A stretch of DNA of 23,098 nucleotides from the NCBI GenBank assembly GCA_028876035.1, contig JAGWTK010000013.1, forward strand, positions 1 through 23,098, read 5' to 3'. Below the pieces are notes generated by a model. The model was not told where the DNA came from, did not search any database, and saw only the letters and a program-made list of their open reading frames with translations. A program made the translations under genes and the position numbers. Below are positions 15,667-23,098 of the stretch, one piece after another. Source of the DNA: Bacteroidota bacterium. Its GTDB lineage: Bacteria; Bacteroidota; Bacteroidia; Chitinophagales; Chitinophagaceae. Within the stretch, counting starts at the first letter, position 1. The number at the start of each line of letters is the position of its first letter.

Positions 15667-18042
15667 TTATTTGAGGTTTGTCTCGAAGAGTTTCAATATT
15701 CGTTTGTACTCATCGGTCCAGCTGGATGGTTCAACAAATCCGTGATCCTCCATCGGGTAACCAATGATCTCCCAGTTGTCTTTGCCCAATTCTATCAAGC
15801 GCTGCGAAAGTTTTACAGCATCCTGGAAGTTTACATTGGTATCAACAATACCATGACAGATGAGCAGATGATTTTTTAAACCGGCTGCCCAGTACAAGGG
15901 CGAGCTCCTGCGGTACGCGATGCTGTCAGTAAATGGCTCGTTCAATATGTTCGAAGTATAACCGTGGTTGTATTGTGCCCAGTCGGTCACGGGGCGCAAA
16001 GCCGCACCCGCCTTGAAAACATCGGGCGTAGTAAATAGTGCCATCAGCGTAATAAATCCGCCGTAGGATCCACCGTACAAGCCAATATTGGATGGATTGA
16101 CGCCCAATGAGTCCGTCATGTATTTTGCCGCATCTACCTGGTCGGTCAAATCCTTTCCGCCCATAAAACGATAAATACCCGTGCGCCAGTCGCGCCCATA
16201 ACCCGCACTTCCCCGGTAATCGATATCCATTACCGTATAACCTTTGTCACAAAGCAGGTTATTGAACATGTATTCCCTGAAATAACTGCTCCACCACTTG
16301 TGTGCGTTTTGCAGGTAACCGGCGCCGTGCACGAAGATGACGGCAGGTTTTGATGCTGCTGGTTGTGCGGGTTTATAAAGCCGGGCATATACCATGGCGC
16401 CATCCCTTGCCTTAAACGTTATCAAAGCGGGATCACGCCAGGGATAAGATTTGAATTCATCTGACATGCCCTTGCTGGTAACCTGCATTTCCTTACTGCC
16501 GGGTTTGTTTTCCTGCAGGTACAATTCCCAGGGTTTATTGCTGTAGGAATAGAGAAACCCGATTTGCTTTTCATCGGGTGATAGGCTCACCTGGCAGGCA
16601 CCAGTGGGTCGGGTGATGCGTTCAGTTTTGCCATTGGCTATCTCAAGCCGGTAAAACTGCTGTTCGCCGGGATGGACTTCGTTGCTGCTGATATAAAAAT
16701 ATTTTTTGTCATTGGACAAATAGGCTTGCTGGATTTCATAGCGGCCTTCAGTAAGCGCTTTTTTCTCACCGGTAGCAATATTTACGGTATAGAGATGAGA
16801 ATAGCCCGTTTTTTCTGACTGGTACCAAAACGTTTCATCGTTGATCCAACCTTCGCTGGCACCGCCAAAGCCGCCGCCAATGCCGGGTCCGCTGATCCAC
16901 GCATCGTCGTGCTGCCGGTCCAGCAGCGTCAGTTTTCCACTCGCGGGTTCCACCAGGTAAAGCCAGCGATCTTTATTGTCTTTGGAATGAATGTCGGCGA
17001 CTGCATGGTTGCCATCGGGTGACCAAACCGGCCGCAGAAAATCTACCGGTCTTTCCGTGGAATCCTTTTGTTTCTTTTTTAATTGCGCAGGATAATCAGC
17101 ATAAAACGCCGGAATATCTTTAATGCCTTCAATCGCAGCGGTATTGAACCGCCAGCTGCTGTCCAGCAACAAGTCGTAGATGTACAAATCCTGTGTCCCC
17201 TGTGCGGCGCCTACCTTGGTACGGCCCGGAATATCTTCAGTAAAACCACTTTCGGTGACGTAATTCGGAACGATCGTGGATTTTCCCTGCGCGGTTTTCA
17301 GCAAGCGATAACTGATAAAGCGACCATTCGGACTCACCACGGGCGACAGTACCATTTTATCACCGAGGTAGATCGTCCTTACGGTTTTCTTTTTGGGTAA
17401 TGCAGCCAGCAAAGAATCGGTTTGGTCTTTTTTGAGTTTGCGGGAGCGCAGCACCTCAAAAGTACGGAGCTGATCTTCCTTTAGCCATCTCTCCTGGGCA
17501 TTCAGGTTGTCTTTACCGGCCTGCGGAGGCGGATTGCCGGCGGTAAAATTCACGAGTTGTACCAATTGACCCGTTGACATATCCCAGGTAAAGATGTTTT
17601 GCCCGCGGTTATAGGCAATCTTGCTATCGCCCGCGATAAAAGCCGGGTTGCTCTCGTTGTCGGCTGTTTGGGTGATGCGCTTCTCTGTTCCTGTTTTAAC
17701 ATCCGTGAGAAAAATATCGCCGTCGCGTTCGAACAGGTACTGGTTGCGTTTGGCATTGTATACAGCCTCACGGTCACGTACCAACGAAATACGGCGGGCG
17801 TAGCCGGCTTTTTGCGGTTGCAGGTTATCGCGGCTGATAAAATACAGTGAATCGGCTGCTGCATTGTCGGGATTCCAGTTGAAATAGAGATACTTTCCAT
17901 CAGCGCTCCAGAAGGGGCTGGAAGGAGAGCTGCCGATCCATTTTGGATCGCGCATGATTTTTTCAACGGACAGCTGCAATGATTGAGCACGCACAACGGC
18001 AGACAGCAGGAGTGTTGCAAACAAGAGGAAATGTCTGGGCAT
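15667..18042 (-). CDS. Secreted S9 family prolyl oligopeptidase / dipeptidyl-peptidase IV-like
   Basis: This 791-residue serine peptidase has a signal peptide (MPRHFLLFATLLLSAVVRAQ) and no membrane anchor, so it is likely periplasmic. The N-terminal 520 residues hold repeated WSPDGxxx and SPDEKQI blades typical of the S9 beta-propeller that limits substrates to short peptides. The C-terminal alpha/beta-hydrolase domain carries a complete triad: Ser659 in GLYGGSYGGF, Asp734 in ICHGIVDTNVNF and His767 in PMEDHGFV. It should cleave short peptides, probably after proline, although exact specificity cannot be predicted. It follows mgtE by 18 bases and precedes the luciferase-like gene by five bases. 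Lipobox and transmembrane helix are absent. Confidence 0.92.
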   Translation of the reverse strand: MPRHFLLFATLLLSAVVRAQSLQLSVEKIMRDPKWIGSSPSSPFWSADGKYLYFNWNPDNAAADSLYFISRDNLQPQKAGYARRISLVRDREAVYNAKRNQYLFERDGDIFLTDVKTGTEKRITQTADNESNPAFIAGDSKIAYNRGQNIFTWDMSTGQLVQLVNFTAGNPPPQAGKDNLNAQERWLKEDQLRTFEVLRSRKLKKDQTDSLLAALPKKKTVRTIYLGDKMVLSPVVSPNGRFISYRLLKTAQGKSTIVPNYVTESGFTEDIPGRTKVGAAQGTQDLYIYDLLLDSSWRFNTAAIEGIKDIPAFYADYPAQLKKKQKDSTERPVDFLRPVWSPDGNHAVADIHSKDNKDRWLYLVEPASGKLTLLDRQHDDAWISGPGIGGGFGGASEGWINDETFWYQSEKTGYSHLYTVNIATGEKKALTEGRYEIQQAYLSNDKKYFYISSNEVHPGEQQFYRLEIANGKTERITRPTGACQVSLSPDEKQIGFLYSYSNKPWELYLQENKPGSKEMQVTSKGMSDEFKSYPWRDPALITFKARDGAMVYARLYKPAQPAASKPAVIFVHGAGYLQNAHKWWSSYFREYMFNNLLCDKGYTVMDIDYRGSAGYGRDWRTGIYRFMGGKDLTDQVDAAKYMTDSLGVNPSNIGLYGGSYGGFITLMALFTTPDVFKAGAALRPVTDWAQYNHGYTSNILNEPFTDSIAYRRSSPLYWAAGLKNHLLICHGIVDTNVNFQDAVKLSQRLIELGKDNWEIIGYPMEDHGFVEPSSWTDEYKRILKLFETNLK

Positions 18043-18060
18043 ATTGGTCGGGGTTAAATG

Positions 18061-19452
18061 TTAAAGGATAATCCCTTTGAGGGTTAGCATGGCAACAGAG
18101 AAATAAATAATCAGGCCTGTTACATCCACCAGGGTAGCCACAAAAGGAGCAGAAGATACGGCAGGGTCGGCACCGGCTTTCTTTAGCAGCAACGGGAGCA
18201 TGGAACCACTCAACGTACCCCAAAGTACCACGCCAACCAGTGAAATGCCCACAGCAATCGCAACAGCCACCTGGTGCTGTCCGTACACCTTCGGAAATAT
18301 CATCGACCAAACGATGATACGGATAAATCCGATGAGGCCGAGTACTGCGCCCAGCATCAGTCCGGATATAATTTCCCGCCGCATCACCCGCCACCAGTCG
18401 CGCACCGTGATTTCTCCCACCGCCATCGCTTGAATGATTAGGGTAGATGCCTGCGAACCACTGTTACCACCACTGGAAATGATCAGGGGAACGAATAGCA
18501 CCAGCACCAGGGCTTTGGCGATCTCGCCTTCGAAATACTTCATGGCGGTAGCGGTAAGCATCTCACCGAGGAATAACACCACCAGCCAAACCACGCGCTT
18601 TTTGAAAAGCCGGTACATCGAAATTTCCAGGTAGGGTTCCTCGAGGGCTTCGGTACCACCCATCTTTTGCATGTCTTCACTGAACTCCTCACTGGCTACC
18701 CAAAGGATATCGTCGATGGTTACGATACCCAGCAAAAGATTGTTGTCGTCTACCACGGGCAAGGCTACCCGGTTGTTCATTTTGAAGGTTTCATGGGCAA
18801 CTTCCTGGTCGTCGTTTACATGCAGGGTGATAAATCGATTGTCGATGAGTTCGCCCATCCGTTTATCCGGATTGGCGAGGATGATTTCACGGATACGTAC
18901 ATCATCGATGAATATGCCTTTATCATCCACCACATAAATTACGTCGATGGTTTCACTGTCTTTCCCGTTCTCACGGATATGCTGCAATACCCGGTGTACA
19001 TCCCATTCAAGGTGTACGGCAATATAGTCGGGTGTCATCAGGCGGCCCACGCTGCTTTCCGGATACCCCAGCAATGCGAGTGTCACTTTCCGCTCGTCTG
19101 GGTCAAGTGTTTTGATTAATTCTTTTACGACTTCATTGGGCAATTCTTCGAGGAAGGCGGTGCGGTCATCTGCTGGTAATTCATTCAGCAGCTCGGCTGT
19201 TTTTAATGGTGGCAGCTCGTGGATGATATTTTTTTGTGCCGGCAGATCGAGTATCTTGAACACCATCGCCGCGCGGTGTACACTCATATTGGCGATGATC
19301 TGGCTCTCGTAATCGGTATAAGTATTGATCAGTTCTGCAACATCGCTGATGTTCTGGTGATTCAGGAAGTCTTTCATCCGCAGCACATCGTCCAGCTGTA
19401 CCAGCTCCAAAAACTGCTCTCCAATTGAAGATTCTTCTAATTCAGCACTCAT
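18061..19452 (-). CDS. mgtE: Magnesium transporter MgtE
   Basis: This 463-residue protein has the full MgtE layout. An N-terminal helical magnesium-sensing domain spans about residues 1-135 (with ELPADDRTAFLEELPNEV), two CBS domains follow (about 140-260), a plug helix (about 262-290), and five transmembrane helices from about 285 to the end. The pore-region motif GGNSGSQAS and the last-helix Asp443 in VDVTGLIIYF, matching the essential ion-binding aspartate of the Thermus protein, are present. It forms a magnesium channel gated by cytoplasmic magnesium. It heads a minus-strand run with the peptidase. On its minus strand a TAAATTTG box, matching the Bacteroidota -7 consensus TAnnTTTG, sits at 19464-19457, five bases from the ATG. 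Confidence 0.95.
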   Translation of the reverse strand: MSAELEESSIGEQFLELVQLDDVLRMKDFLNHQNISDVAELINTYTDYESQIIANMSVHRAAMVFKILDLPAQKNIIHELPPLKTAELLNELPADDRTAFLEELPNEVVKELIKTLDPDERKVTLALLGYPESSVGRLMTPDYIAVHLEWDVHRVLQHIRENGKDSETIDVIYVVDDKGIFIDDVRIREIILANPDKRMGELIDNRFITLHVNDDQEVAHETFKMNNRVALPVVDDNNLLLGIVTIDDILWVASEEFSEDMQKMGGTEALEEPYLEISMYRLFKKRVVWLVVLFLGEMLTATAMKYFEGEIAKALVLVLFVPLIISSGGNSGSQASTLIIQAMAVGEITVRDWWRVMRREIISGLMLGAVLGLIGFIRIIVWSMIFPKVYGQHQVAVAIAVGISLVGVVLWGTLSGSMLPLLLKKAGADPAVSSAPFVATLVDVTGLIIYFSVAMLTLKGIIL

Positions 19453-19456
19453 TGCC

Positions 19457-19464
19457 CAAATTTA
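19457..19464 (-). promoter_or_regulatory. Bacteroidota-type -7 box (TAAATTTG) at the mgtE start
   Basis: TAAATTTG fits the Bacteroidota sigma-ABfr -7 consensus TAnnTTTG exactly and points at mgtE. It ends four bases before the ATG, so transcription would start at or just inside the start codon, giving a leaderless message, unless a downstream start is used. I found no clear -33 TTTG at the expected distance. This is a weak assignment. Confidence 0.25.
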
Positions 19465-19553
19465 CCGCTTTGTCTCATTTCTGAACCTTGTATTAAAGCA
19501 CTGCCGTAAATTCACCGCAGGTGCCGCTTCGGCATATTGTTAGTAATTCGAAC

Positions 19554-19937
19554 ATGATCTTACCAATTTTATTTATTGCGCCCACGACAGACAGGGGCAG
19601 GGGTGTGTTTACCCGCGAACCCATTACAGCGGGCTCCATCATTGAAGTGGCACCGGTAATAGTAATGTCGGCGGCTGACCGGGAAAAGGTCGACCAAACG
19701 CTGCTGCACGATTATATATTTGAGTGGGGCGAAGATAAGTCCCAATGTTGCATGGCCCTGGGCTATGTGCCCGTGTACAATCATTCGTATGAAGCGAATT
19801 GTGAGTACGAAATGGACTATGAGGCCGATACGATAACCATTATCACGGTGAGGGATATACGCGAAGGCGAGGAGCTGTGCATTAATTATAACGGGGATTG
19901 GAATGATCCCCGGCCGGTATGGTTTCATCTTGCATAA
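19554..19937 (+). CDS. Small SET-domain protein (putative protein-lysine methyltransferase)
   Basis: This 127-residue protein is almost entirely a minimal SET domain. Visible SET motifs are RGRGVFTREPITAGSIIE at the start, YNHSYEANCEYEMDYEADT containing the NHS cofactor-binding box, and DIREGEELCINYNGDW with the catalytic Tyr-like position. It has no pre- or post-SET cysteine clusters, so it is the compact bacterial kind. The predicted reaction is S-adenosylmethionine-dependent methylation of a lysine in some protein; the target is unknown. I chose the ATG at 19554 because the domain begins there; an in-frame GTG at 19521 would add 11 residues of no evident use. It is divergent from mgtE and ends in a hairpin terminator. 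Confidence 0.8.
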   Translation: MILPILFIAPTTDRGRGVFTREPITAGSIIEVAPVIVMSAADREKVDQTLLHDYIFEWGEDKSQCCMALGYVPVYNHSYEANCEYEMDYEADTITIITVRDIREGEELCINYNGDWNDPRPVWFHLA

Positions 19938-19938
19938 A

Positions 19939-19969
19939 AAACGGCGCCATAAGCGCCGTTTGGTTTTTT
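19939..19969. terminator. Bidirectional intrinsic terminator
   Basis: AAACGGCGC (19939-19947) pairs perfectly with GCGCCGTTT (19953-19961) around a five-base loop, giving a GC-rich nine-base-pair stem. It is followed by TTTTTT at 19964-19969 on the plus strand. The six A residues at 19936-19941 give a U-run on the minus strand. It sits two bases after the SET stop and 31 bases before the end of the convergent lipoprotein gene, so it can stop both transcripts. Confidence 0.88.
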
Positions 19970-19991
19970 ACTATGCAGTTGCCGGAATGAA

Positions 19992-20831
19992 TTAGTCGGT
20001 ATAGTGCTTTCCCGCTGCAATCCATGCCGTGATGGCGTCCCGATCGCCCTGCGCCAGCGCAGCTCTTGGTGGCTGGGGCATCTGATTGGCGGTGTTGGCG
20101 CCATCGACAGCCCTGGTCTTAATCAAATCAGCATTGGCTACAATATTGCAGTCGATCGTAAAATTGGGCGATTGGGTGCCTGCATGGCATCCTGTAACAG
20201 CACAGTTGGCAACAATGATGGCCTTTACGGCAGCGAACTTGGTACCTGCTGCCACTGCCGGAACACTCACGGTGCTTGATTTGATACAACCGCCGGCGTC
20301 TTTTGCATTGAAAGTGTGATTACCTGCGCTCAGCCCGGTAAAAGAGGCAGAGGCACCGTATGTTCCGGCATCTACACTATAAGTAAACCCGGTGCTTCCG
20401 GTTGCACTAACAGTTGCTGTACCGTCGGATGCACAGGGGTCTGCATTTTTGGTAATAGTAGCAGTAACGGTAATCGTCTTTCCGGCACAGGCATCTTTTG
20501 CATTCACTGTTACGTTGGTGGATCCGCTACATCCATTCGCATTCTTAACCGTCACTGTATAAGAACCTGCGGCCAGATTGGTGAAGGCGCCCGTTGCCTG
20601 AGCCGTTCCACCATTTAAGCTGTAGGTAAGGCCGCTGCTACCTGTAGCTGTTGCTGAAATACTTCCGTTGGAACTGCCCGCATCTGCATCGGTAGCAGTG
20701 GCACTAACGGTAATTGTTACGCCTGAACAGGGATCGGCGGGCGTGCTGTTTCCTTTTGAACAGCCGATAAAAACAAGCGCAAAAAAAGCTGCACCCAGGC
20801 TAAGGGTTAATAACAGGCGTAGTTTACTCAT
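19992..20831 (-). CDS. Lipoprotein with two SprB-like repeats and a CX4CH cytochrome-type domain
   Basis: This 279-residue lipoprotein has a hydrophobic signal and lipobox FIGCSK, so Cys24 should be lipidated. Two similar repeats follow (about 38-109 and 118-190), each with ITVxAT, GxxxYSLNGG or similar, FTNLAAGSYTVTVK and a conserved GCxxS end. These look like SprB repeats, known from huge gliding adhesins of Bacteroidota. The last 85 residues form a small cytochrome-like domain: Cys210 and Cys215 with His216 (CAVTGCH, a CX4CH heme site) and a likely distal Met251 in QMPQPP, then a DAITAWIAAG helix. A covalent c-type heme is therefore predicted, on the cell surface or periplasmic face. It is the last gene of the sigma operon, 44 bases after the barrel protein. 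Function is unknown; electron transfer or heme-based sensing is inference. Confidence 0.75.
   Translation of the reverse strand: MSKLRLLLTLSLGAAFFALVFIGCSKGNSTPADPCSGVTITVSATATDADAGSSNGSISATATGSSGLTYSLNGGTAQATGAFTNLAAGSYTVTVKNANGCSGSTNVTVNAKDACAGKTITVTATITKNADPCASDGTATVSATGSTGFTYSVDAGTYGASASFTGLSAGNHTFNAKDAGGCIKSSTVSVPAVAAGTKFAAVKAIIVANCAVTGCHAGTQSPNFTIDCNIVANADLIKTRAVDGANTANQMPQPPRAALAQGDRDAITAWIAAGKHYTD
20105..20205 (-). other. CX4CH heme-binding region of the SprB-repeat lipoprotein
   Basis: This is the stretch of the lipoprotein gene from the first cysteine of CAVTGCH to just short of the distal Met251. The spacing of four residues between the cysteines differs from the usual two, but CX4CH hemes are known, for example in cytochrome c3. 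Heme attachment has not been shown here. Confidence 0.5.
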
Positions 20832-20875
20832 AAAATGTTTTGTGGAATGAACATTGAATGAATGATGGTACGCGC

Positions 20876-22396
20876 TTAACGTTTTAGCGGTTGCCTGTAT
20901 TGCACTGAAAAGTTCAGACCAAAGCTGCTGAGACGGATATTGCCAAAGCCAACGCCTCCCAATGGAATGCGGGCGTAAGGTTCAATATTCGCCACAAGGT
21001 GCTTCGACAAGTGACGCGTGATGCCTGCTGAAAGATCAAGCACCGAAAAATAGTGTTTGAACGTGCTGTCATTGGACCAGGTACTGCTCATTCGCTGGCC
21101 TACGTTGTTCTTATAATAGTATTCGTAGTTCTGCTTCTTCATCAGGTAAGAGGAGACACCTGCACTAACGAACACCGCATTTTTTGCCGAAGGGGTGATG
21201 GTATACGCTACTGACAACGGAATTTCCAACATACGGCAGTCGCCCGAAACTGTTTGCAGGCTCACATACTGTGTCCAGTAATGCTGGGGTGGATGATAAT
21301 CTTTTCCGTTCAGCGTATAATTCTTTTTCGTGTAAGTAAGCCCGGTATATACTGCCCACTTCGTGTTAAAGCCATACCCAAGTGTCAATCCCGCGCTATA
21401 GCCCGGTTTATCATTGTGTGTGAATTTTACCGTGCTCAGGTCGGTCCCTGCTGTTACGCCAAATGCAATAAAATGATTGCTTTGCTTTTTGTTTTTCGGT
21501 GCGGGTTTGCTTTTTACGCTTGTATTGCTATCGGCAGGCCGGGCCATGGCAGGCGCGGCCACTGCCGGGCTTTTGCTTGTGTTGTCATTTGCTGAGGCCG
21601 GTTCATCTGGATTTTTTGCCAGGTCGGCCGGTGCGTTGGTAATGCCTGTGCTGCCGGATTGGTCGGCGTTTGCACCGGTATCGTCAGCGGCTGCGGGGGA
21701 TGGAATGGCAGGCTTGTCCCTTTTACCGGATTTTTCTTTTCGGTTACGCTTAGCTGTGAGTTTGCTACCCGTTTTTTCGGTGCTTTGTTCGGTGACGCCT
21801 GGGGTTCCCGGGGAAAGGGTTCCGGAAAGAGTATTAATTTTTTCTTTGCGCACGCGTCGTTCATTGGCTTCCGCAGACAGATTGGCTCCCGCGATAGTTG
21901 TGGTCTCTCCGGGAACTGCGTGAGCGCGATGGGTAAGCCTGGTCGCAGGTTCTTCCTTGCCTGCAGGCAAATCGCCGGCCCGGTCTTCTTTCGATCCGCC
22001 ATCTGTCGGTGCATCGGCAGGTTTTGAACTTCCTGTTGTTGCAGGTTGGGCCGTATTCGTGACGGTAGTCGCCGGTGCTGACTGGTCAGGTGATTGATCA
22101 AGCGTTTTGCCTGTTACTGCATCGCTGGAGGCTTTATTGGGTGTTTGGGCCTTTGCATTGGCCGGGGCTGGAGATTTGCTAAGTGTTCCGCTGAACCATA
22201 GACCACCTCCAAGGAGCAGACCAGCGCCGAGCAGGAAGAAAAACAGCAATCCTCTCCGTTTCTTTTCCTTTTCTACGGGTAGTTCCTTGTCAAGGGCCTG
22301 CTGCAATTTGTTCCAGTCCGGCTTTCCCGGTGCCTGGTACTGTTCTGCCGCCTCCCTGCTTAGCTTATCAATATCTCTGTCATCTGGCGTGTACAT
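20876..22396 (-). CDS. Single-pass membrane protein with Pro/Ala/Lys-rich linker and C-terminal outer-membrane barrel-like domain (probable anti-sigma partner)
   Basis: This is a 506-residue protein. Residues 1-46 are a charged cytoplasmic-type segment containing PDWNKLQQALDKELPV, residues 49-69 are one transmembrane helix (LLFFFLLGAGLLLGGGLWF), and residues 71-306 are a low-complexity linker rich in Ala, Thr, Lys, Pro, Asp and Ser. From about 307 to the end lies an amphipathic beta-strand domain (FIAFGVTAGTDL, YSAGLTLGYGF, VYTGLTYTKKNY, NIRLSSFGLNFSVQYR) like the porin/OMP-barrel family. The gene overlaps the upstream ECF sigma gene by 17 bases, so I infer an anti-sigma or sensing role for the N-terminus, although no standard anti-sigma domain is recognised. 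Family members of this shape are common in Bacteroidota but poorly studied. Confidence 0.72.
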   Translation of the reverse strand: MYTPDDRDIDKLSREAAEQYQAPGKPDWNKLQQALDKELPVEKEKKRRGLLFFFLLGAGLLLGGGLWFSGTLSKSPAPANAKAQTPNKASSDAVTGKTLDQSPDQSAPATTVTNTAQPATTGSSKPADAPTDGGSKEDRAGDLPAGKEEPATRLTHRAHAVPGETTTIAGANLSAEANERRVRKEKINTLSGTLSPGTPGVTEQSTEKTGSKLTAKRNRKEKSGKRDKPAIPSPAAADDTGANADQSGSTGITNAPADLAKNPDEPASANDNTSKSPAVAAPAMARPADSNTSVKSKPAPKNKKQSNHFIAFGVTAGTDLSTVKFTHNDKPGYSAGLTLGYGFNTKWAVYTGLTYTKKNYTLNGKDYHPPQHYWTQYVSLQTVSGDCRMLEIPLSVAYTITPSAKNAVFVSAGVSSYLMKKQNYEYYYKNNVGQRMSSTWSNDSTFKHYFSVLDLSAGITRHLSKHLVANIEPYARIPLGGVGFGNIRLSSFGLNFSVQYRQPLKR

Positions 22397-22970
22397 AGGT
22401 GTTGTACTGGGTTTTTTGGGAAATGATTTTCCTCAGGTTGTGCCTGGCTTTTGAAAGATTGGATTTGGATGCGCCAACGCTAATTTGCAAACGTTCGGCT
22501 ATTTCTTCATGGGTCATACCTTCTACCGCGAATAAATTGAAAACGGTGCGGTAAACCGGTGTGAGTTCCTTGATGGATTCAATGATCTCTTCATAGGATA
22601 ACTTGTCGATCGCCGTTTGCCCTGTATCAGCAATCTGTTCGTCGTCGGGATTGTGCAGGTGCGCACCCGCCAGCGAATGGTGTTTACGGAGATGATCAAT
22701 ACAGGTATTGATAATAATCCGCTTAAACCAAGCCTTCAGCAAGGCCTCAGTATTCAGCTGACGGCTCGTATCGAACGAATGCAGGTTTTTGAAAAGCTTT
22801 ACAAATGATTCATTTGTTAATTCCTCGGCCTCCTGCAGTTTGCTGGTATAGCGGTAACATATCTTCATAGCATAGCCCTGCAACCATTGGTATAGGGATG
22901 CCTGGCTGCTGCGGTCATTGTTGCAACAACCATTTACGAGCGCGAGTATGTTAACCGCATTTTCGCTCAA
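22380..22970 (-). CDS. ECF-type RNA polymerase sigma factor
   Basis: This is a 196-residue extracytoplasmic-function sigma factor. The region 2 core is visible at about 35-65 (EAEELTNESFVKLFKNLHSF) with the downstream WFKRIIINTCIDHLRK segment. Region 4 is at about 132-185 (LTPVYRTVFNLFAVEGMTHE and IAERLQISVGASKSNLSKAR, a helix-turn-helix). It would direct RNA polymerase to a specific stress or surface regulon. The start is a TTG at 22970, because no ATG lies near. Its end overlaps the downstream membrane protein by 17 bases, the usual sign of a sigma/anti-sigma pair. The TTG is part of a TTGA junction with a possible upstream gene that enters from the right edge. Confidence 0.93.
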   Translation of the reverse strand: MSENAVNILALVNGCCNNDRSSQASLYQWLQGYAMKICYRYTSKLQEAEELTNESFVKLFKNLHSFDTSRQLNTEALLKAWFKRIIINTCIDHLRKHHSLAGAHLHNPDDEQIADTGQTAIDKLSYEEIIESIKELTPVYRTVFNLFAVEGMTHEEIAERLQISVGASKSNLSKARHNLRKIISQKTQYNTYVHAR

Positions 22971-23098
22971 AATATAGACCGGGTAAGAAGGTATGGTAAA
23001 TGTAATTTATTAAGCTGGTATACGGAATCCAGGCTTTGCAGGTTGCTTTGGCTGATCGGGATCATGCCGTTTTTGTTTAATATATCTTGGTCGTAAGC
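22967..23098 (-). CDS. Possible 3' fragment of an upstream gene (partial, hypothetical)
   Basis: On the minus strand an open frame runs from the window edge to a TGA at 22969-22967, giving about 43 residues such as NGMIPISQSNLQSLDSVYQ and LNKLHLPYLLTRSIF. The stop overlaps the sigma-factor start as TTGA, a junction like ATGA. This suggests a translationally coupled upstream gene. An open frame of this length is not rare by chance, and I recognise no family. It could equally be the untranslated leader of the sigma gene. Confidence 0.3.
   Translation of the reverse strand, partial: AYDQDILNKNGMIPISQSNLQSLDSVYQLNKLHLPYLLTRSIF

Noticed and set aside
1..23098. Mobile elements, CRISPR arrays, phage genes, rRNA, tRNA
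   Set aside because: No transposase, integrase, spaced repeat array or RNA gene was recognised on reading both strands.

Overview
The window looks like a chromosomal segment of a Bacteroidota species, most likely near the Chitinophagaceae. The evidence is indirect: few Shine-Dalgarno sequences, SprB-type adhesin repeats, a GreA-like protein and an S9 peptidase of Bacteroidota type, and an ECF sigma gene overlapping a single-pass membrane protein that carries an outer-membrane-barrel-like domain. I see no rRNA, tRNA, CRISPR array, transposase or phage gene. No gene-free stretch exceeds 300 bases.

Left part (1-10230): an L-rhamnose catabolic locus. A GntR-type regulator (minus strand) is divergent from nine tightly packed plus-strand genes: rhaT (uptake), rhaD (rhamnulose-1-phosphate aldolase fused to a short-chain dehydrogenase), rhaM (mutarotase), rhaI (Pseudomonas stutzeri-type isomerase), rhaB (kinase) and lutA-lutB-lutC (L-lactate oxidation). 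The set reads as one route: rhamnose to rhamnulose, rhamnulose-1-phosphate, then dihydroxyacetone phosphate plus L-lactaldehyde, L-lactate and finally pyruvate. The 184-base divergent gap holds inverted and direct repeats that are good operator candidates.

Middle part (10240-14621): a family 2 glycosyltransferase (minus) divergent from a Wzx-like flippase (plus), then a secreted GH105 unsaturated rhamnogalacturonyl hydrolase and a small GreA-like protein. GH105 acts on rhamnogalacturonan fragments and could supply rhamnose to the left-hand operon.

Right part: a minus-strand run mgtE, S9 peptidase, luciferase-like flavin oxidoreductase (19452 down to 14636), then a small SET-domain protein (plus) ending in a clear hairpin terminator that can work in both directions. 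Facing it is a minus-strand operon (22970 down to 19992) made of an ECF sigma factor, a membrane protein with a long Pro/Ala/Lys-rich linker and a barrel-like end, and a lipoprotein with two SprB-like repeats and a CX4CH heme motif. A possible C-terminal piece of another gene enters at the right edge and overlaps the sigma start in a TTGA junction.

The least familiar elements are the sigma/barrel/repeat-cytochrome operon and the rha operator region. The rhamnose-to-pyruvate operon is coherent and its enzymes are well recognised.
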